In this document: one piece after another, positions 11,100 to 22,300 of the stretch | How positions within the stretch are numbered: the stretch's first letter is position 1 | Layout: every line of letters starts with the position of its first letter | Origin: Medicago truncatula | Lineage: Eukaryota; Streptophyta; Magnoliopsida; Fabales; Fabaceae | DNA length: 64,000 nt | Reading direction: 5' to 3' | Assembly (NCBI RefSeq): GCF_003473485.1 | Contig: NC_053044.1 | Span: 49,082,091 to 49,146,090 of the forward strand | Made by a program: the position numbers and the translations under genes | The notes under the pieces: model-generated | Seen by the model: the letters and a program-made list of their open reading frames with translations, nothing else | Told to the model about the DNA's origin: nothing | Databases searched by the model: none

Positions 11100-12189
11100 G
11101 TTTATCAAAGAGAAAAGGTTTGAAATAGCGTTTACAGACTTGGAGAAATCTCTTTTTTCACCCATACCAATTTTTTAGCAAATCAAATCGTTCAGTTGCT
11201 GTAAATTTCATAGTGAATGATAATGATACCATAGTTGCGTCACCTCAACGGTTGACGATCGTTACCGAAGATCGTTGCCTCAAGGCTTGACTCAGCCGAT
11301 TCAAACCGTTCGATATGAAGGAACGTTCTGATTAATTGTGGAAACTCGAATCGATTGAAAAGAGAAAGGATGAAGAAGATGAAGGTTAACATTTTGGTTT
11401 GAATTTAACCGTACACTGTTTGTTTTTGGTTATTCTGTGGCGAATATGAAGAAAGGATGAAACTGAAAGCAAAACAAAAAATGAGGAGGAAAATGGATGA
11501 GTTCGTGATTCTTTTGTCTGAGGGGAGGGAAGGGTAGGGTTCAGTGTTGGAAACATAAGAAGTTGAAAATGTGAGAAGGAGGATTTTGGAAACATAAACA
11601 CAACCCTAATAGCAGGTTCACTGCACTATGTGTTGGAATAGAAAAGAGGCTTTGGAAATAACAAATTGCAATTATGACGGGAGTTGTAGATATCACGTTG
11701 CATTGTGTTGGAACATATGGATTGTGTGGAGATCAACACAGATTCATCTAACGGTCAGAACTATTTGGAGCCAAAACCATTAGGATTAGGGTTGACACAA
11801 TTTGTTAACATTGTTATTGATATTAGAGATAAATAAGATAAGATAAGATTGCACAATTGAAATCCAAACCACCCATTGTGCATGCATCTAAACTTTACCG
11901 AACCTTGGACAATACAAAAATAAATGTGTAGTTTCATCAAACCAGCAACTAAACATGAATAAATAGTTGTCTAAATGAGAGAAATCTATTTATACTATGT
12001 TGTTTTTCGCCAGTAATCTATCTTAAATCAATCGCTATGCAAATAAAGATAAAAGACATATATGGAAAAATCATCGAAGTTGTTATCCGATCTAATCATG
12101 TAATAGGATTCTTAGACTGAGTAGCCTCCTCCCGAATTAGTTGCTATAAACTGAAAAGTCTACTAAACTTCTCTAAAATCAACTACCAA
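11100..12189. other. Intergenic; leader-like minus-strand sequence, no gene called
   Basis: A 50-codon minus-strand frame starts with MLTFIFFILSLFNRF near 11,383 and closes near 11,231. CT-rich minus-strand sequence at 11,460-11,600 looks like an untranslated leader. No domain is recognisable and no continuation in frame was found. Confidence 0.3.
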
Positions 12190-12560
12190 GGTCCATTTGC
12201 AATACCAAAAACACCTCTTATCTTTGTTGCCCCAAACACATATACAATCATTTGCCACCCCATATTTATTTCTAGAATTTAAACCACAACTCCTCCCTCT
12301 CATCTTTCATATCCTCGGACACCACTTATCTAACAAAATAAGGTTAAATGCTTTAAGATTTGGAATCACCCAATCCCTCCTTTTGTTTTGGAAAACAAAC
12401 TGTATCCCACTTAATCCAATGAATTTTGTGGCCATCCCCAACACCACCCAATTAAAAAGATTTAAATACTGACTAGATTTTAGAAATGGAACATGAAGGA
12501 GTTTGAAGAAAGAGGGTATAGTGGCGAACGGATTATGTTTATTTCTTCTGTAAAAAAAAA
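12190..12560 (-). mobile_element. LINE ORF2 remnant (post-reverse-transcriptase region)
   Basis: The minus strand contains RRDWVIPNLKAFNLILLDKW, the degenerate form of the plant L1 motif (K/E)GGLGIRxLxxFNxALLGKW that lies after the reverse transcriptase. It is preceded by a stretch like GMATKFIGLSGIQFVFQNK (intact form: kKIxWxxWxxxCxPK). The same motif is intact in the younger LINE at 54,699-56,122. No ends or target duplication seen. Confidence 0.6.
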
Positions 12561-12674
12561 TAATAGGATTTCTAAATTCTTCAAACGACGAGAAATTACA
12601 CTTATCCACCTCTCTTTAGTTCTGTTTAAATAACACCAAAATATTCATTTAACGACACATTTATCTCTATATTT

Positions 12675-12850
12675 ATAGAATGTGAGCGTCTTTTACAAAA
12701 TAGAAATTTAAATGTCGTTTCATTTATACATAGGTGGGTGCAAATGCCCTTAATCTTCTATTAAACTTTCAACTAAAACTCGTTGACAAAACATACCGAT
12801 GGTAAATAAGTTAGTCAATAATATAAAAATGAATTGATTAACAATATAGT
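12675..12850. repeat. Dispersed repeat, copy 2 (copy 1 at 3345-3520)
   Basis: It shares AATGTGAGCGTCTTTTACAA, AATCTTCTATTAAACTTTCA and CCGATGGTAAATAAGTTAGT with copy 1 in the same order. It is diverged, with no visible termini. Confidence 0.4.
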
Positions 12851-13924
12851 ACTATTATCATAAAAATCATGGTGGAACCAAAGCTATACATTAAATATTG
12901 TAAAAATCATTGTCAAAAAACTTTAAAATATAATAATTGTTAGAAATCCTATGTCAAATAGATAAAAAATGTTTGATGTGATACTTAAACTACGAGACTT
13001 TCCCATCTAATGGATTAGTCTTTTAGATTCAACTCTCCTCATAGACTTAAAATCCTATCAAATAGTCGACCGTTGTTCAACCAAAATATTGTATGTGAAC
13101 TTTACGACCATGGATAAACACATCTTTCTTTTCAAAATAAAGAATATGGTGGAGATTTACCTTATATGTTTTCAAGAAGACACATAAATAAGCTTAAAAT
13201 GACGTGACTCATTTTTTTTTTAAGACTTGGCTCAATGCTTAGTGTTGGTCAAATTTCAGTCACAATATTTCCTTCATGCTAAAGTAGTCAAAAAATTTGA
13301 GAATAAATGAATTTTAATCCAAGAACTACAGTACCACTAGACTAGACTACTAGTAACTATGAACCTGGTTATACTCTTCAGTTCCCTTAAGTTGAAGATC
13401 AAACTATGTGTGACAAAGTTTTTATACTAACAGAAAATTATAAATAACTTTCCATTATTTCTTTAATTTCATCAGCAGTGCAATCTTTGTAAATTTATTT
13501 TGTGGAAACCTATTTATAAATTAATGCATTGTAAGCAAGAAGAATTTACAAAGTGAATTCAGGTATTTTAAATTTTCGTTATATATAAAAAAGTATTTAG
13601 TTATTTTCATTCATTAACTAAAAGTATTTCGTTATCTATCGGGTTAAATATTATGACTTTACCCTGATCTCAAAATAAGAAGATCCTACATAGATTGAAC
13701 CAAAGAAGTAAAAAAAAAAAAAAAGACTCAGTAACCAATGATCATTCAGTATATTAAGCACAAAAAAAAAAAACAGAAAAACATTGCAAGATTTCCTAGA
13801 TTGATGATTAATACTACAACCTCCATAAGTCTGAATAGATCATACAAGAATTTAAATTAAATTAATAGATAATGACACGGAAGAGGAAAATAAACGAAGC
13901 ACCGCCTCTCATAAAATTATCTCA

Positions 13925-14583
13925 TCACACTAATATATGATGGATCAAGATCCAGGAAACAGTGAAAAAGAAAGCAACAGTTGGTGAGATGGTAGTAGCT
14001 GAAGATGCACTTTGTATGGTAGGAGTAGTGGTGGTGGTTGTTGCGGCAGGGGTGCGATCGGAAGGTGAACCTTTCCCTGATGGTAATGGTGTTGCAGAAG
14101 GAGCAGCAGAAGAAGGCTTAACCTTAACAAAGAGTTTCATGCCAAATGTGCAATGTCCAGGAATAGCACATATGAAGTAATGTGTTCCCGCTTCTTTGAG
14201 GGGAATGGTTGTGGCACCGCTACTGTCTGTACTAATTGAATTTCCAGTTGTGCATGATTTATAGTCACTTTCTTTAACTTCATCCACTGTGTGCCCAGCT
14301 ACATAGTTGAACACTGTCATAATAAAGTTATATACATTAGTTTATAAATTGTGATTGCAATTTAAAATTAAACAAAAAATTGAAATTGATAAAAGTTGGA
14401 TTAATTATTATACTTACCGAGACTGTCACCAACTGCAAAGGTTTTGTCACTAGTCCATGTGTTATAATCAGGACCAACTGTCCAACCTAAACCATCTCCA
14501 ACAATGTGGTTTGTTGCCAGAGTCGGCAATGGCATAGTGATAGCTAAAAAGAAGCATAAAACCAAAGCATTAGAGAAAGCCAT
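13925..14583 (-). CDS. Phytocyanin (uclacyanin-type blue copper protein), copy B
   Basis: Two exons (14,583-14,418 and 14,313-13,925; phase-1 GT-AG intron of 104 bases) give 184 residues. Residues 1-24 are a signal peptide. The plastocyanin-like domain runs to about residue 121 with a full ligand set: His63 (AGHTV), Cys104 (HYFIC), His109 (PGHC) and Met114 (FGMKL); Cys76 and Cys110 form the usual disulfide. A Pro/Ser/Thr-rich linker follows (about 122-165, with a run of six Thr), then a hydrophobic end ([13 protein letters not shown]) that fits a GPI-anchor signal. The product is expected at the plasma membrane or wall as a small electron-transfer-type copper protein; substrates of this family are not well defined. 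The methionine ligand places it with uclacyanins rather than stellacyanins. The closest local relative is copy C. Confidence 0.93.
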
Positions 14584-14634
14584 TTTAATCAAGGAAGCTA
14601 CGAGGATCTTATTTGAGAATTGAGATAATGGTTT

Positions 14635-14658
14635 AGCTTTATGTAATTGCAAGCAAGA
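14635..14658 (-). promoter_or_regulatory. Shared core promoter block, phytocyanin copy B
   Basis: On the minus strand the block reads CTTGCTTGCAATTACATAAA. It corresponds to the CTTGCTTGCAAT-TATA block of copies A and C, but the TATA run here is weakened to TACATAAA. A stronger candidate, CTATATATAG, lies at 14,753-14,762. Copy B may therefore start transcription further upstream or less efficiently. Confidence 0.4.
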
Positions 14659-14819
14659 ATGGGATTGGGAGTTGTTAATATATGGTACGTAGAAAGAGAG
14701 AGGAGAGATTTTTGAATTGGGGAAATCTAAAGTGAGAGTTCATTAGACTTCTCTATATATAGGGAAACTATGAAACAAATTAACTTTGATTCTCTATCTG
14801 TTTTTTTTCGTAACAAAGT

Positions 14820-15500
14820 AATTGATATTCTCTCTAACAAACTTCTTTTATTTTTTTCACACATTTTATATCTTTTCCATAATAAACAATTTATTTATTA
14901 ATAATTTTATCTTTTTCCCATAACAAACAATTTATTTAATAATAGTTTTTCCTATATATAAAAGAAAACGACATCTTTCAGCTCTTTTGGACTAACTTTT
15001 TCTTTCTAAAAATGCCCTCAATTTTCAACACAAATAACACATGTAATAAATAGATAAAAATAAATTTAAATATTAAAAAAATGTAACAAACACGATATGA
15101 ATATATATATATAATATGTTTTTTTTCCTTTATCATTTAAAAAATGTAATAAACTAGATGAATATATTTATATTTAGTTTTTCATTATCCCAATTATACC
15201 CTTAAACAACTTTTTCTATAATAAAGATTGTCGTTGGTGTCATTAAAAAATAATAATTTAGATTATATTTTATTGTTATATTGTTGGTGTCATTGAAATA
15301 GATAATCATGGATAGTTTGGTTTGTTATAACTTGAAAGCAACAAACATCTATTTTTTTTAGTTTTAATCAAAATCAAAATTTCATAAAAAAGAACACTCT
15401 TCAGAACTTTTAAACGTTAGTGAAATAAAAAGAGCAGAAGGATGGGTCCGTGAATGCCCGACTTTTCGCTAGTAATAATAATATAATATAGTTTTTTTTT
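14820..15500. other. AT-rich upstream flank of copy B with one solo transposon end
   Basis: 15,180-15,475 resembles 19,210-19,499, the right-hand terminal part of the TIR element in this unit, ending GCCCGACTTTTCGCTAGTA. It looks like a solo or truncated end of the same family. The rest is AT-rich with no gene. Confidence 0.45.
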
Positions 15501-15975
15501 AGCTTTCCCTCAAAAATAAAAATTTCCAACAAACTCTTTTTTTTTTCTTCACATTATATATCTCCCCCGTAACAAACAATTTATTTAATAATTGTGAAGT
15601 CAAATAAAAAATTTCAACTTCCCTTTATTTTTTTTCCAACTTCACATTAATCAATATGAGTCTTCCATTTTTTTTTTTTTTAACGGTGTCTTTAATTTTT
15701 TTTCAATCAAAATTGTTCTAATTTGCACCTGATGTTGTTGAAAATGTTACATTCTTGTTTATAAAATTTGACCCATTATTATATGTAACAAATTTTTGTT
15801 TAAAAAAACAACTTTGAATTTTCAAAATACATATAATTAATTAGTTTTGTTGAAAATGAGTATTTATGAATAATTGAGAAAGAATATAATTGATAAATTA
15901 TACCCTTAAATGATCAAAACCACGGTTAAATAGGAACATAAAATAAAATATAAGACACATAAAAAGAAATTGAGA
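15500..15975 (-). repeat. Long Stowaway-like element, unit B copy (reverse orientation)
   Basis: It is related, as reverse complement, to the complete copy at 17,589-18,301 (phrases such as CCAACAAACTCTTTTTTTTT and AGTTTTGTTGAAAATGAGTA). It occupies the same place in unit B as the copy at 22,890-23,680 does in unit C, so it was present before the duplication. Confidence 0.6.
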
Positions 15976-16529
15976 GTATCGTTTAACCCAAGTCAAAATC
16001 CAACCGACACATGTGGGTAACCTAAAGAGACGTCCTTGAATGTCTCTCTCATCATATATAAACACAACTAATGTGTGTTCTATATCTAATGTGCAACTTT
16101 TACTCTTTTTATTCACTTTACATTATACTAGTTTTATCAAATAAAGGACTCAAATGTTTATTCTTCCAACTTCCAATTTCAACTCTAGTGTTTCAACAAA
16201 TGGCCATAGAAAGATGGTTATCTCTGTTCTTTTCAAATTTCATTATGAGATACTAGTGTTCAGACGGACACTTAGTACATGTATGTATGCTCTTTTTATT
16301 GCGTTAACGCGTGTAAATTATGAACAACGTTTTTTTATGAAATTAGTTAGATTTTGATTAAAATTATACTATAGATATTTGTTATTTCAAATTGGTGACA
16401 TCCACCCTTTATTTGAGTATGCTCCTTGGCTAGGTAATAATCCCTTTGTCATCATGTGGATTATGTAGATATTCTGGACACCCATATTAGAATTAAAGAT
16501 GGCTAGGTAAAAAAAAAATTCTTCATTTT

Positions 16530-17410
16530 GTGTGTTTGCCACCAATCTATTCCTACCTTATCTATGCTTCACAAGAGAAACATGTCCTAATCTGTTTGTT
16601 GTTCCAGGTGTTTGTTTTATGAGGAAACTATTTTTCACTGTCTCAGAGATTGCTCAACTTCTAAAAAAGTATCGCATGGTCTTAAATTCATGGACATCAA
16701 CTTCTTATCAAATCAGAATCTCCAAGATTGAATTCGAACTAACTCCACTGACCTTTCTATGTGTTTGTTCTTAGTCGGGCTTTGCTGGAATTGGAGAGCT
16801 CGTAATATTTTTTGTGTGGGAAAGGAAATGATCTTTTTGTTTCGAGTCCTAGCAGAAACAAGAAAACTTGCCTCTGTTATGGAAGTTTGTTTTTGAAATA
16901 GTAATATTTCGCGAATTGACATTAGATGGGTGTCTTGGCATCCAACAAGAGAGAATTGCTTTGTTCCAAACGTGGATGGAAGTTGCCTTGGCGACTGTAG
17001 AGTTGGAGCTAGTGATTTAATTAGAAGATGCGATGGTAATTAGGTAACTGGGTTAACAGCTTTCTTGATATTGTACATAATACTTATGCGGAACTGATGG
17101 CATTGTTTCTTGGTCTGAAGCTTGTTAATAATATCGGTTGCAATCAAGTTTGTTCCTATTAAGAATCGAAAACTATTAATGATATTGTTACTAAGCCAGT
17201 TAACAAGTACCATTGTTATGCTTTTGTCATTGCTTATGTTCAGGAGTTACTAAGAATGGATTGGGAGATGTAGTTATGTCACTCTTTCAAAGAAGGGAAT
17301 GCTAGTGCAAATTTTTTGGCTAAATATGTTGCTGCCAACTATGACAAGTTCAAGATTTGGGACTCCCCACCAGAAGACTTGAATTCTTTTATTTTAAGTG
17401 ACTCTTGAGG
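16530..17410 (+). mobile_element. LINE ORF2 remnant: zinc-binding and RNase H-like C-terminal part
   Basis: Two recognisable parts lie in order. At about 16,600-16,830 there is a CLFYEETIFHCLRDCSTSKK-like stretch, the zinc-knuckle segment after plant LINE reverse transcriptases. At about 16,960-17,400 there is an RNase H-like part: VDGSCLGDCRVGAGDLIRRC, a YAELMALFLGLKL-like piece, and KKGNASANFLAKYVAANYDK near the end. Several in-frame stops and frame changes make it non-coding today. The reverse transcriptase and endonuclease domains are absent. It lies inside the 3.25 kb TIR element. Confidence 0.75.
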
Positions 17411-17588
17411 GTTCTTCGGGACTAAACTTCTTTTTTCTTTTCTATCTCTTTTTTTAAGCATATGTACTAAAAAAAATTGTACCACCAGCTTATCTTTTTA
17501 AATCAGACCAACAATATAACAAATATAATTTAAAATTTATCTTTTTCAATGACACCAGCAATATAACATTAGTATAGAAAAATTTAAT

Positions 17589-18301
17589 CCCTCCGTTCCT
17601 TTTTAAGTGTCTTTTTAGAGTGAAATTTTCGTTCCTATTTAACTGTCTTTTTGGTATTTTAAAGGTACGATTTGTCAATTATACCCTTTGTCAATTACTT
17701 TTTTCTTTTTCAATAAAACTAATTAATGCTATCTATTTGAAAAACTAAAGTTTGTTTGTTTTTTTAAACAAAGTTTGTTTCCTGTTATCTGCAAATTTAA
17801 ACAAAATTTTGTTCCAAACAATGGTTCCAAGAAGAGTTAAAATTTTATAAATAAGACGAGTAGCGATTGTTAAAAATTTCAAGCGTGACTCTAGGCATTG
17901 GTTGAAGCCATAGTCGAAGCCTTGACTTTAACCAAAGGAGTTGGAAGAAAGTTAATTTTTTCTTAACTTTTGATTAATGTGAAGTTGGAATAATTTTAAT
18001 ATTGATTTAAAATAATTAAAAAGATGCGCACAATATTTAGAAAATTGACAATTGTTTATTACGAAAGATAGAGTGCGCAAAAAAATAGGAATTTGTTGGA
18101 GAAAAAGATAATAAGTGACAATTGTTTGTTATGAGAGAAAGATAACATATTAAATTTATTGGAAAGATAAAGTGTGTGCAAAAAATATGAATTTATTGAC
18201 GGATTAAAATGAGGGTATAATAGGAAGAAAATGTGCAAGAATACACATCGCTATTTTTATGTTAATTTTCTAAAAAAACACTTAAAAATGAACGGAGAGA
18301 G
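17589..18301 (+). repeat. Long Stowaway-like element (about 710 bp), most complete copy
   Basis: The ends CCCTCCGTTCCTTTTTAAGT and (inverted) ACGGAGAGAG with ACACTTAAAA give Stowaway-type termini next to TA. The same interior occurs at 38,470-39,152, and in reverse at 15,500-15,975 and 22,890-23,680. There is no coding sequence; the interior is AT-rich with phrases like ACAATTGTTTRTTACG repeated. Confidence 0.7.
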
Positions 18302-18377
18302 TACTTAAGAGTATAATTGAAATAATAAATAATCTAACTCAAAATCACCTATTTTCTTTATACATTGTTATTGGTCT

Positions 18378-18512
18378 GTCGTTAGCTTAGCTCAGTTGGT
18401 AGGGACATTGTATAAAATATGCAGGGGGCGGGGTTCGAACCCCGGACACCTCACTTCTTCATATTTAATATGCTTGAGCTCCAACCACTAGGCTACTTAA
18501 CAAAAAAAAAAA
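18378..18512 (+). mobile_element. tRNA-derived SINE
   Basis: An RNA polymerase III A box (TTAGCTCAGTTGGTAGGG, about 18,386) and B box (GGGTTCGAACCCC, about 18,434) are in tRNA spacing. They are followed by a non-tRNA body and an A-rich end (AACAAAAAAAAAAAA, about 18,500). Short direct repeats of ATTGTTATTG / ATTGTTGCTATTG type flank it. It is not a working tRNA gene: the acceptor stem and anticodon arm do not fold as such. It lies inside the 3.25 kb TIR element. Confidence 0.8.
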
Positions 18513-18629
18513 ATATTGTTGCTATTGTATTGAGGTTGTTCCTGTTTTAATGGGATTTAAATATTTTTAATTAATAATTTAATTAACATTATAAAAAGGA
18601 TAAAATGGTAAATATAATACTTTAAAGAG

Positions 18630-18908
18630 TTAATTAAGTTTTTGGTCCCTATAAATATCTGCAGTTTTGGTTTTAGTCCCTATAAAAATAAATCACACTT
18701 TTTAGTCCCTACAAAATTTCCCATTAGTGTTTTTAGTCCCTATAAAATTTTCCGTTAGCATTTTTAGTCTCTGTCAAAAATTTCCATCAACATTTTTAGT
18801 CACTAAAATGCTTAAGAAAAATGTCACAGAGACTAAAAAATGTAATTTTATTTTGTAGGGACTAAAAACAAAACTGTAAATATTTATAGGAATTAAAAAC
18901 TTAATTAA
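18630..18908. repeat. MITE of the TTTTTAGTCCCTATA family
   Basis: The ends TTAATTAAGTTTTTGGTCCC and the inverted TTAATTAAGTTTTTAATTCC continue as inverted repeats for about 60 bases (CTATAAATAT, CAGTTTTG). The middle repeats TTTTTAGTCCCTA-like units several times. No coding. It lies inside the 3.25 kb TIR element. Confidence 0.7.
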
Positions 18909-19544
18909 TCCTACTTTTAATGAATGGTAAGATTGGGAAAGGAAAAAACCACACCAAATCTATGTATTTTTCGTTATACAGTAAGAAGTAGTATAGATAT
19001 GTATAAAAAAATATATATGAGTTCGGGCTGAATTTTTTATTACCTATTTTACCCTTAATTTAAGTTAAATTATTTACTATTTTATCCTTTAATTATATTA
19101 TTTTAAAATATAATTAAAAAAATTAAATCTCATTAAAATAGAAAATATCTCACTACAATAGGAACGATATTATTTATACTATATATGAAGGGGATATAGA
19201 TTTTGGGCTAAATTTTTTATAATTTCAATTATACCTTTAAATAAATTTTGTTATATTGTTCGTGATATTAAAAAAGGTAAGGATTTATATTATATATTTT
19301 TGTTCAGTTTGTTAGAATCTGAAAGTCACAAATAGGAGTTGTTACAATTTGAAAGTCACAAATACGTGTATTGTTAATTTTAATCAAAATCAAAATTTCA
19401 TATAAAATACCGTTCATAATTTACATGTGTTAGCGCAATAAAAAGAGCGGAAAAACGGACATGTGAATATCTACGCGAATGTCTGTCTTTTCGGTAGTAG
19501 ATATAATATAAATTTATTTTAAAAAAATATATAATATAGATGTA

Positions 19545-20760
19545 AATTGTGGCCGGAGGAATTATTGGTTTCCAATTATAGTGTTATTGATTGACAAAAC
19601 CTTGCAACAGGAATTCACCTATAATAGTCCAAGATTGTACGTTATGATTTTTGATGGATTGCTAACAAAGAAAAGTGAAAGGCACCCACCCCTATGTCCT
19701 TTGCTTGCCTAATATTCAATTTTTTTTGTTTCTATAAGACCCAATATTGAACCGATTAGGCCGTTGTAAAGTGAGTAACTCACTATTATAGTGTAAAGTA
19801 TTTTCAACAAGTGATTAGCAAATTAAGATGTTGGTAAGTATATTATAACAAATCAACAATTTGTTAAAATTTTGTAAAAATAAAATAAAAAATGTTAAAA
19901 TAACAATCTATAATTATCTCACTTTACTCGCTTTAGATGAGCCAAATTTACACTCAATTCCTAAGCTTTGTTTAGCAAGGACAAATTGCTAGCTTAGAGC
20001 ATATAAGTTTGTAGGATCAAAATGTAGTTGTGTCTTCTTTCACAAGTTTATAGTGTTTTTGTCACAAGTTTATAATATTTTTTGTACGTTACTTCAAGCG
20101 TTTGAACTTATATTTGTATCATTTCATATTTATTAGTTAATGCAACTATTGATGTGTGAAACATTGTCAGCTTTTTTTTTGGTTGTCAGCTTGCTTATTC
20201 ACCCTTTGCTAATTTTTTTTTTTTATAAAAAAACTTAATCTATTGTAGGTGTGACAATTGGTACCCTTTAGACAGGGTATTATAGTGCACATCGCCTTAC
20301 TCATGTTTATAAAAAATTCCACATATCCGAGTGTATATCTCTGTAGAAAATAAGCTTGTCATCATACCTTATAAACGCGCCCGTACTTGCGTTCATTACC
20401 CGCACTTTAACAACACGCCAATACTCGTACAAACTTGTGGGTGATTATCCCAAGCTCATACTCATACCCAACAATTTGGGTATTTCTCCTCCATCCCTAA
20501 TTGTTTATCTATGGAATTAATGCTAAGTTCAGTTTTCGTACCTATATTTGTAAGGAAGAGTACGTGTTGATGTCTCGATGGAAATTTTACATTGGACGTG
20601 GCCCCATAATATGGCGCCTAATTGCATGATAATGGTTTAAATATGAATTATTGCATAGAACCTACTCATTCCGGTACACACAACATGGTAACTACTCCTA
20701 ACGCGTTCTATATTTGCATGTTTAAAACGAATAAATATTGGTTAGAAAGTTTCAATCATA
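19545..20760. other. Distal part of duplication unit B, no gene
   Basis: It is alignable by eye with 23,980-24,720 in unit C (AGGAATTATTGGTTT, CTATGTCCTTTGCTTG, TTTCGTACCTATATTYGTA, GGTACACACA, ACTACTCCTAACGCG). Open frames are short and not conserved between units, which argues against coding. A poly(A) run of about 26 lies at 20,761-20,787. Confidence 0.6.
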
Positions 20761-21181
20761 CAAAAAAAAAAAAAAAAAAAAAAAAATAAAATTAGTGAAG
20801 GATTTCATTGCGTATTTCTCGGTTATCATCCTAAAGAATTAATTCCTATATGGACATATGGGGAATCTTTCTAAGCGTCAACGTGATGAAATGTGATTAG
20901 ATGCATTTCTAATCTCAGATGCATTTTAGACATTATTTTAGGAAGATGCCAAAGAAGTAAAAAAACAAACAATCTCAGTAACCAATAATCATTCAAGCAC
21001 AAAAATTAATTAAAACATAAAAACAATGCAAGACTTCCTAGATTACTAATTAATACTACAACAGCCTCCATAAATCAGAATAGATCAAAGAAGATTTAAA
21101 ATTAATAGATAATAATGTGAAAAGGGAAAAGAAAACACGGGAAGCACTGCCTCTGTCCTGACTATATCTCGGAAAATTATC

Positions 21182-21898
21182 TCACACCAGTATATAACTG
21201 ATCAAGATCCATGAAACAGTGAAAAATAAAGCAACAATTGGTGAGATACTAGTAGATGAAGATGCACTTTGTGTGGAAGGAGTAGTGGTGGTGGTGGTTG
21301 CAGCAGGGGTGCCATCAGAAGGTGAACCTTTCCCTGATGGCGATGGTGTTGCAGAAGGAGCAGAAGAAGCACTAGAAGAAGCCTTAACTTTAACAGAAAG
21401 TTTCATGCCACCTGTGCAATGTCCAGGAACAGCACATATGAAGTAATGTGTTCCTGCTTTCTTGAGGGGAATGGTTGTGGGACCACTGCTGTCAGTACTA
21501 ATTGAATTTCCAGTTGTGCATGATTTATAGTCACTTTCTTTAACTTCATCCACTGTGTGCCCAGCTCCATAGTTGAATACTGTCATAGTAAAGTTACATA
21601 CATTAGTTTTGGAAATTATAAAACTAAAATTGACAAAACTTCAATTAACTATTTTTCAGTTTACAATATTATTATAAGCTTTCTTCCCATTATTGAATTG
21701 TGTCTAACAAAGAAAGAATAAATAATATTTACCGAGACTGTCACCAACTGCAAATGTTTTGTCACTAGCCCATGTGTTATAATCAGAACCAATTGCCCAA
21801 CCTGATTTATCACCAACGGTGTGGACAGTTGCAAGAGTTGGCACTGCCACATTGATCACTAAAAAGAAGCCTAAAATCAAAGGATTAGAGAATGTCAT
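21182..21898 (-). CDS. Phytocyanin (uclacyanin-type blue copper protein), copy C
   Basis: Two exons (21,898-21,733 and 21,579-21,182; phase-1 intron of 153 bases with donor GTAAAT) give 187 residues. The signal peptide is residues 1-24 ([19 protein letters not shown]...). The plastocyanin-like domain has all four expected copper ligands, His63, Cys104, His109 and Met114, and the disulfide pair Cys76/Cys110. A Ser/Ala/Pro/Thr-rich linker follows ([18 protein letters not shown] and a run of six Thr), then a hydrophobic C-terminal end ([13 protein letters not shown]) that fits a GPI-anchor signal. It differs from copy B mainly in the signal peptide and linker; the copper domain is nearly identical, which suggests constraint or recent duplication. 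Expected location and role are as for copy B. Confidence 0.93.
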
Positions 21899-21965
21899 CT
21901 TAAGAGATGGCTATGTTTTTTCTAAAGGAAGGAGGCTATGAGGATATTGTTGGTTGTAATGAAGT

Positions 21966-21990
21966 TGCTTTATATAATTGCAAGCAAGAA
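21966..21990 (-). promoter_or_regulatory. Shared core promoter block, phytocyanin copy C
   Basis: On the minus strand the block reads CTTGCTTGCAATTATATAAA. It gives the clearest TATA box (TATATAAA) of the three genes, about 75 bases before the ATG, and corresponds to the blocks of copies A and B. Confidence 0.55.
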
Positions 21991-22194
21991 GAGAATATGC
22001 CAAAGCTTCTTCTTTTTTTTTATCAAACTCTTTTTTGTTACGGAGGGAATGAATTAATACCGAAGAAAATATATTAATTTCGGTTACTTACGGAAGAGAA
22101 AAAATATGAAAAATTAAAGTTTCATTTTTTGAAATAAAGCTTTTTTAAAAACAAACTTGGTTACATACAAAATAGGATTGTAATATTATTATAA

Positions 22195-22300
22195 AAAACC
22201 AGTGAAAAGATGGGTACTTGAGTGCATTTTTTCCGTTGTTTTTATTGTGCTAACACGTATAGATTATCAATGATATTTTATAGAAATTTTGCATGTATAT
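22195..22300. repeat. Solo terminus of the TIR element family
   Basis: A stretch with AAAAGATGGGTACTTGAGTG, TTTTTATTGTGCTAACACGT and AGATTATCAATGATATTTTA matches the left TIR of the element at 16,251-19,499 in order and orientation. No partner end is evident nearby. Confidence 0.45.

Larger units (their letters stand above)
16251..19499. mobile_element. 3.25 kb TIR element inserted in unit B, carrying nested repeats
   Basis: The left end TACTAGTGTTCAGACGG and the inverted right end (CTACTACCGAAAAGACAG on the minus strand) start long inverted repeats of about 110 bases. They share GCTCTTTTTATTGCGYTAAC and GTAAATTATGAAC. Unit C lacks the element: there CATTATGAGGTATGG runs straight into AAATTGTGGTGAG, whereas in unit B the two halves are 3.3 kb apart. 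The interior holds a LINE remnant, a Stowaway-like element, a SINE and another MITE but no transposase, so it is non-autonomous or a composite. No exact target duplication could be fixed because the right flank has extra AT sequence (19,500-19,542). Confidence 0.65.
13698..20947. repeat. Tandem duplication unit B (contains phytocyanin copy B)
   Basis: The unit opens with CCAAAGAAGTAAAAAAA at about 13,698 and ends with CATTATTTTAGGAAGATG near 20,947. Unit C opens with CCAAAGAAGTAAAAAAAC immediately after and ends with CATTGTTTTAGGAAGATG near 24,901. Inside both, the order is the same: gene 3' flank, phytocyanin gene, Stowaway-like element in the same place, ATGGCCATARAAAGATGG segment, AGGAATTATTGGTTT segment, CTATGTCCTTTGCTTG segment, CCTAACGCG(T/C) segment. 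Unit B is about 3.3 kb longer, explained by the insertion at 16,251-19,499. Confidence 0.8.

Noticed and set aside
13945-14180. Open frames antisense to the phytocyanin exons (also at 21,219-21,446)
   Set aside because: They mirror the Pro/Ser/Thr linker codons of the real gene; their conservation follows from the sense strand.
18384-18455. Possible tRNA gene
   Set aside because: A and B boxes are good, but there is no proper acceptor stem or anticodon arm, and it continues into a SINE body with an A-rich end and flanking repeats.
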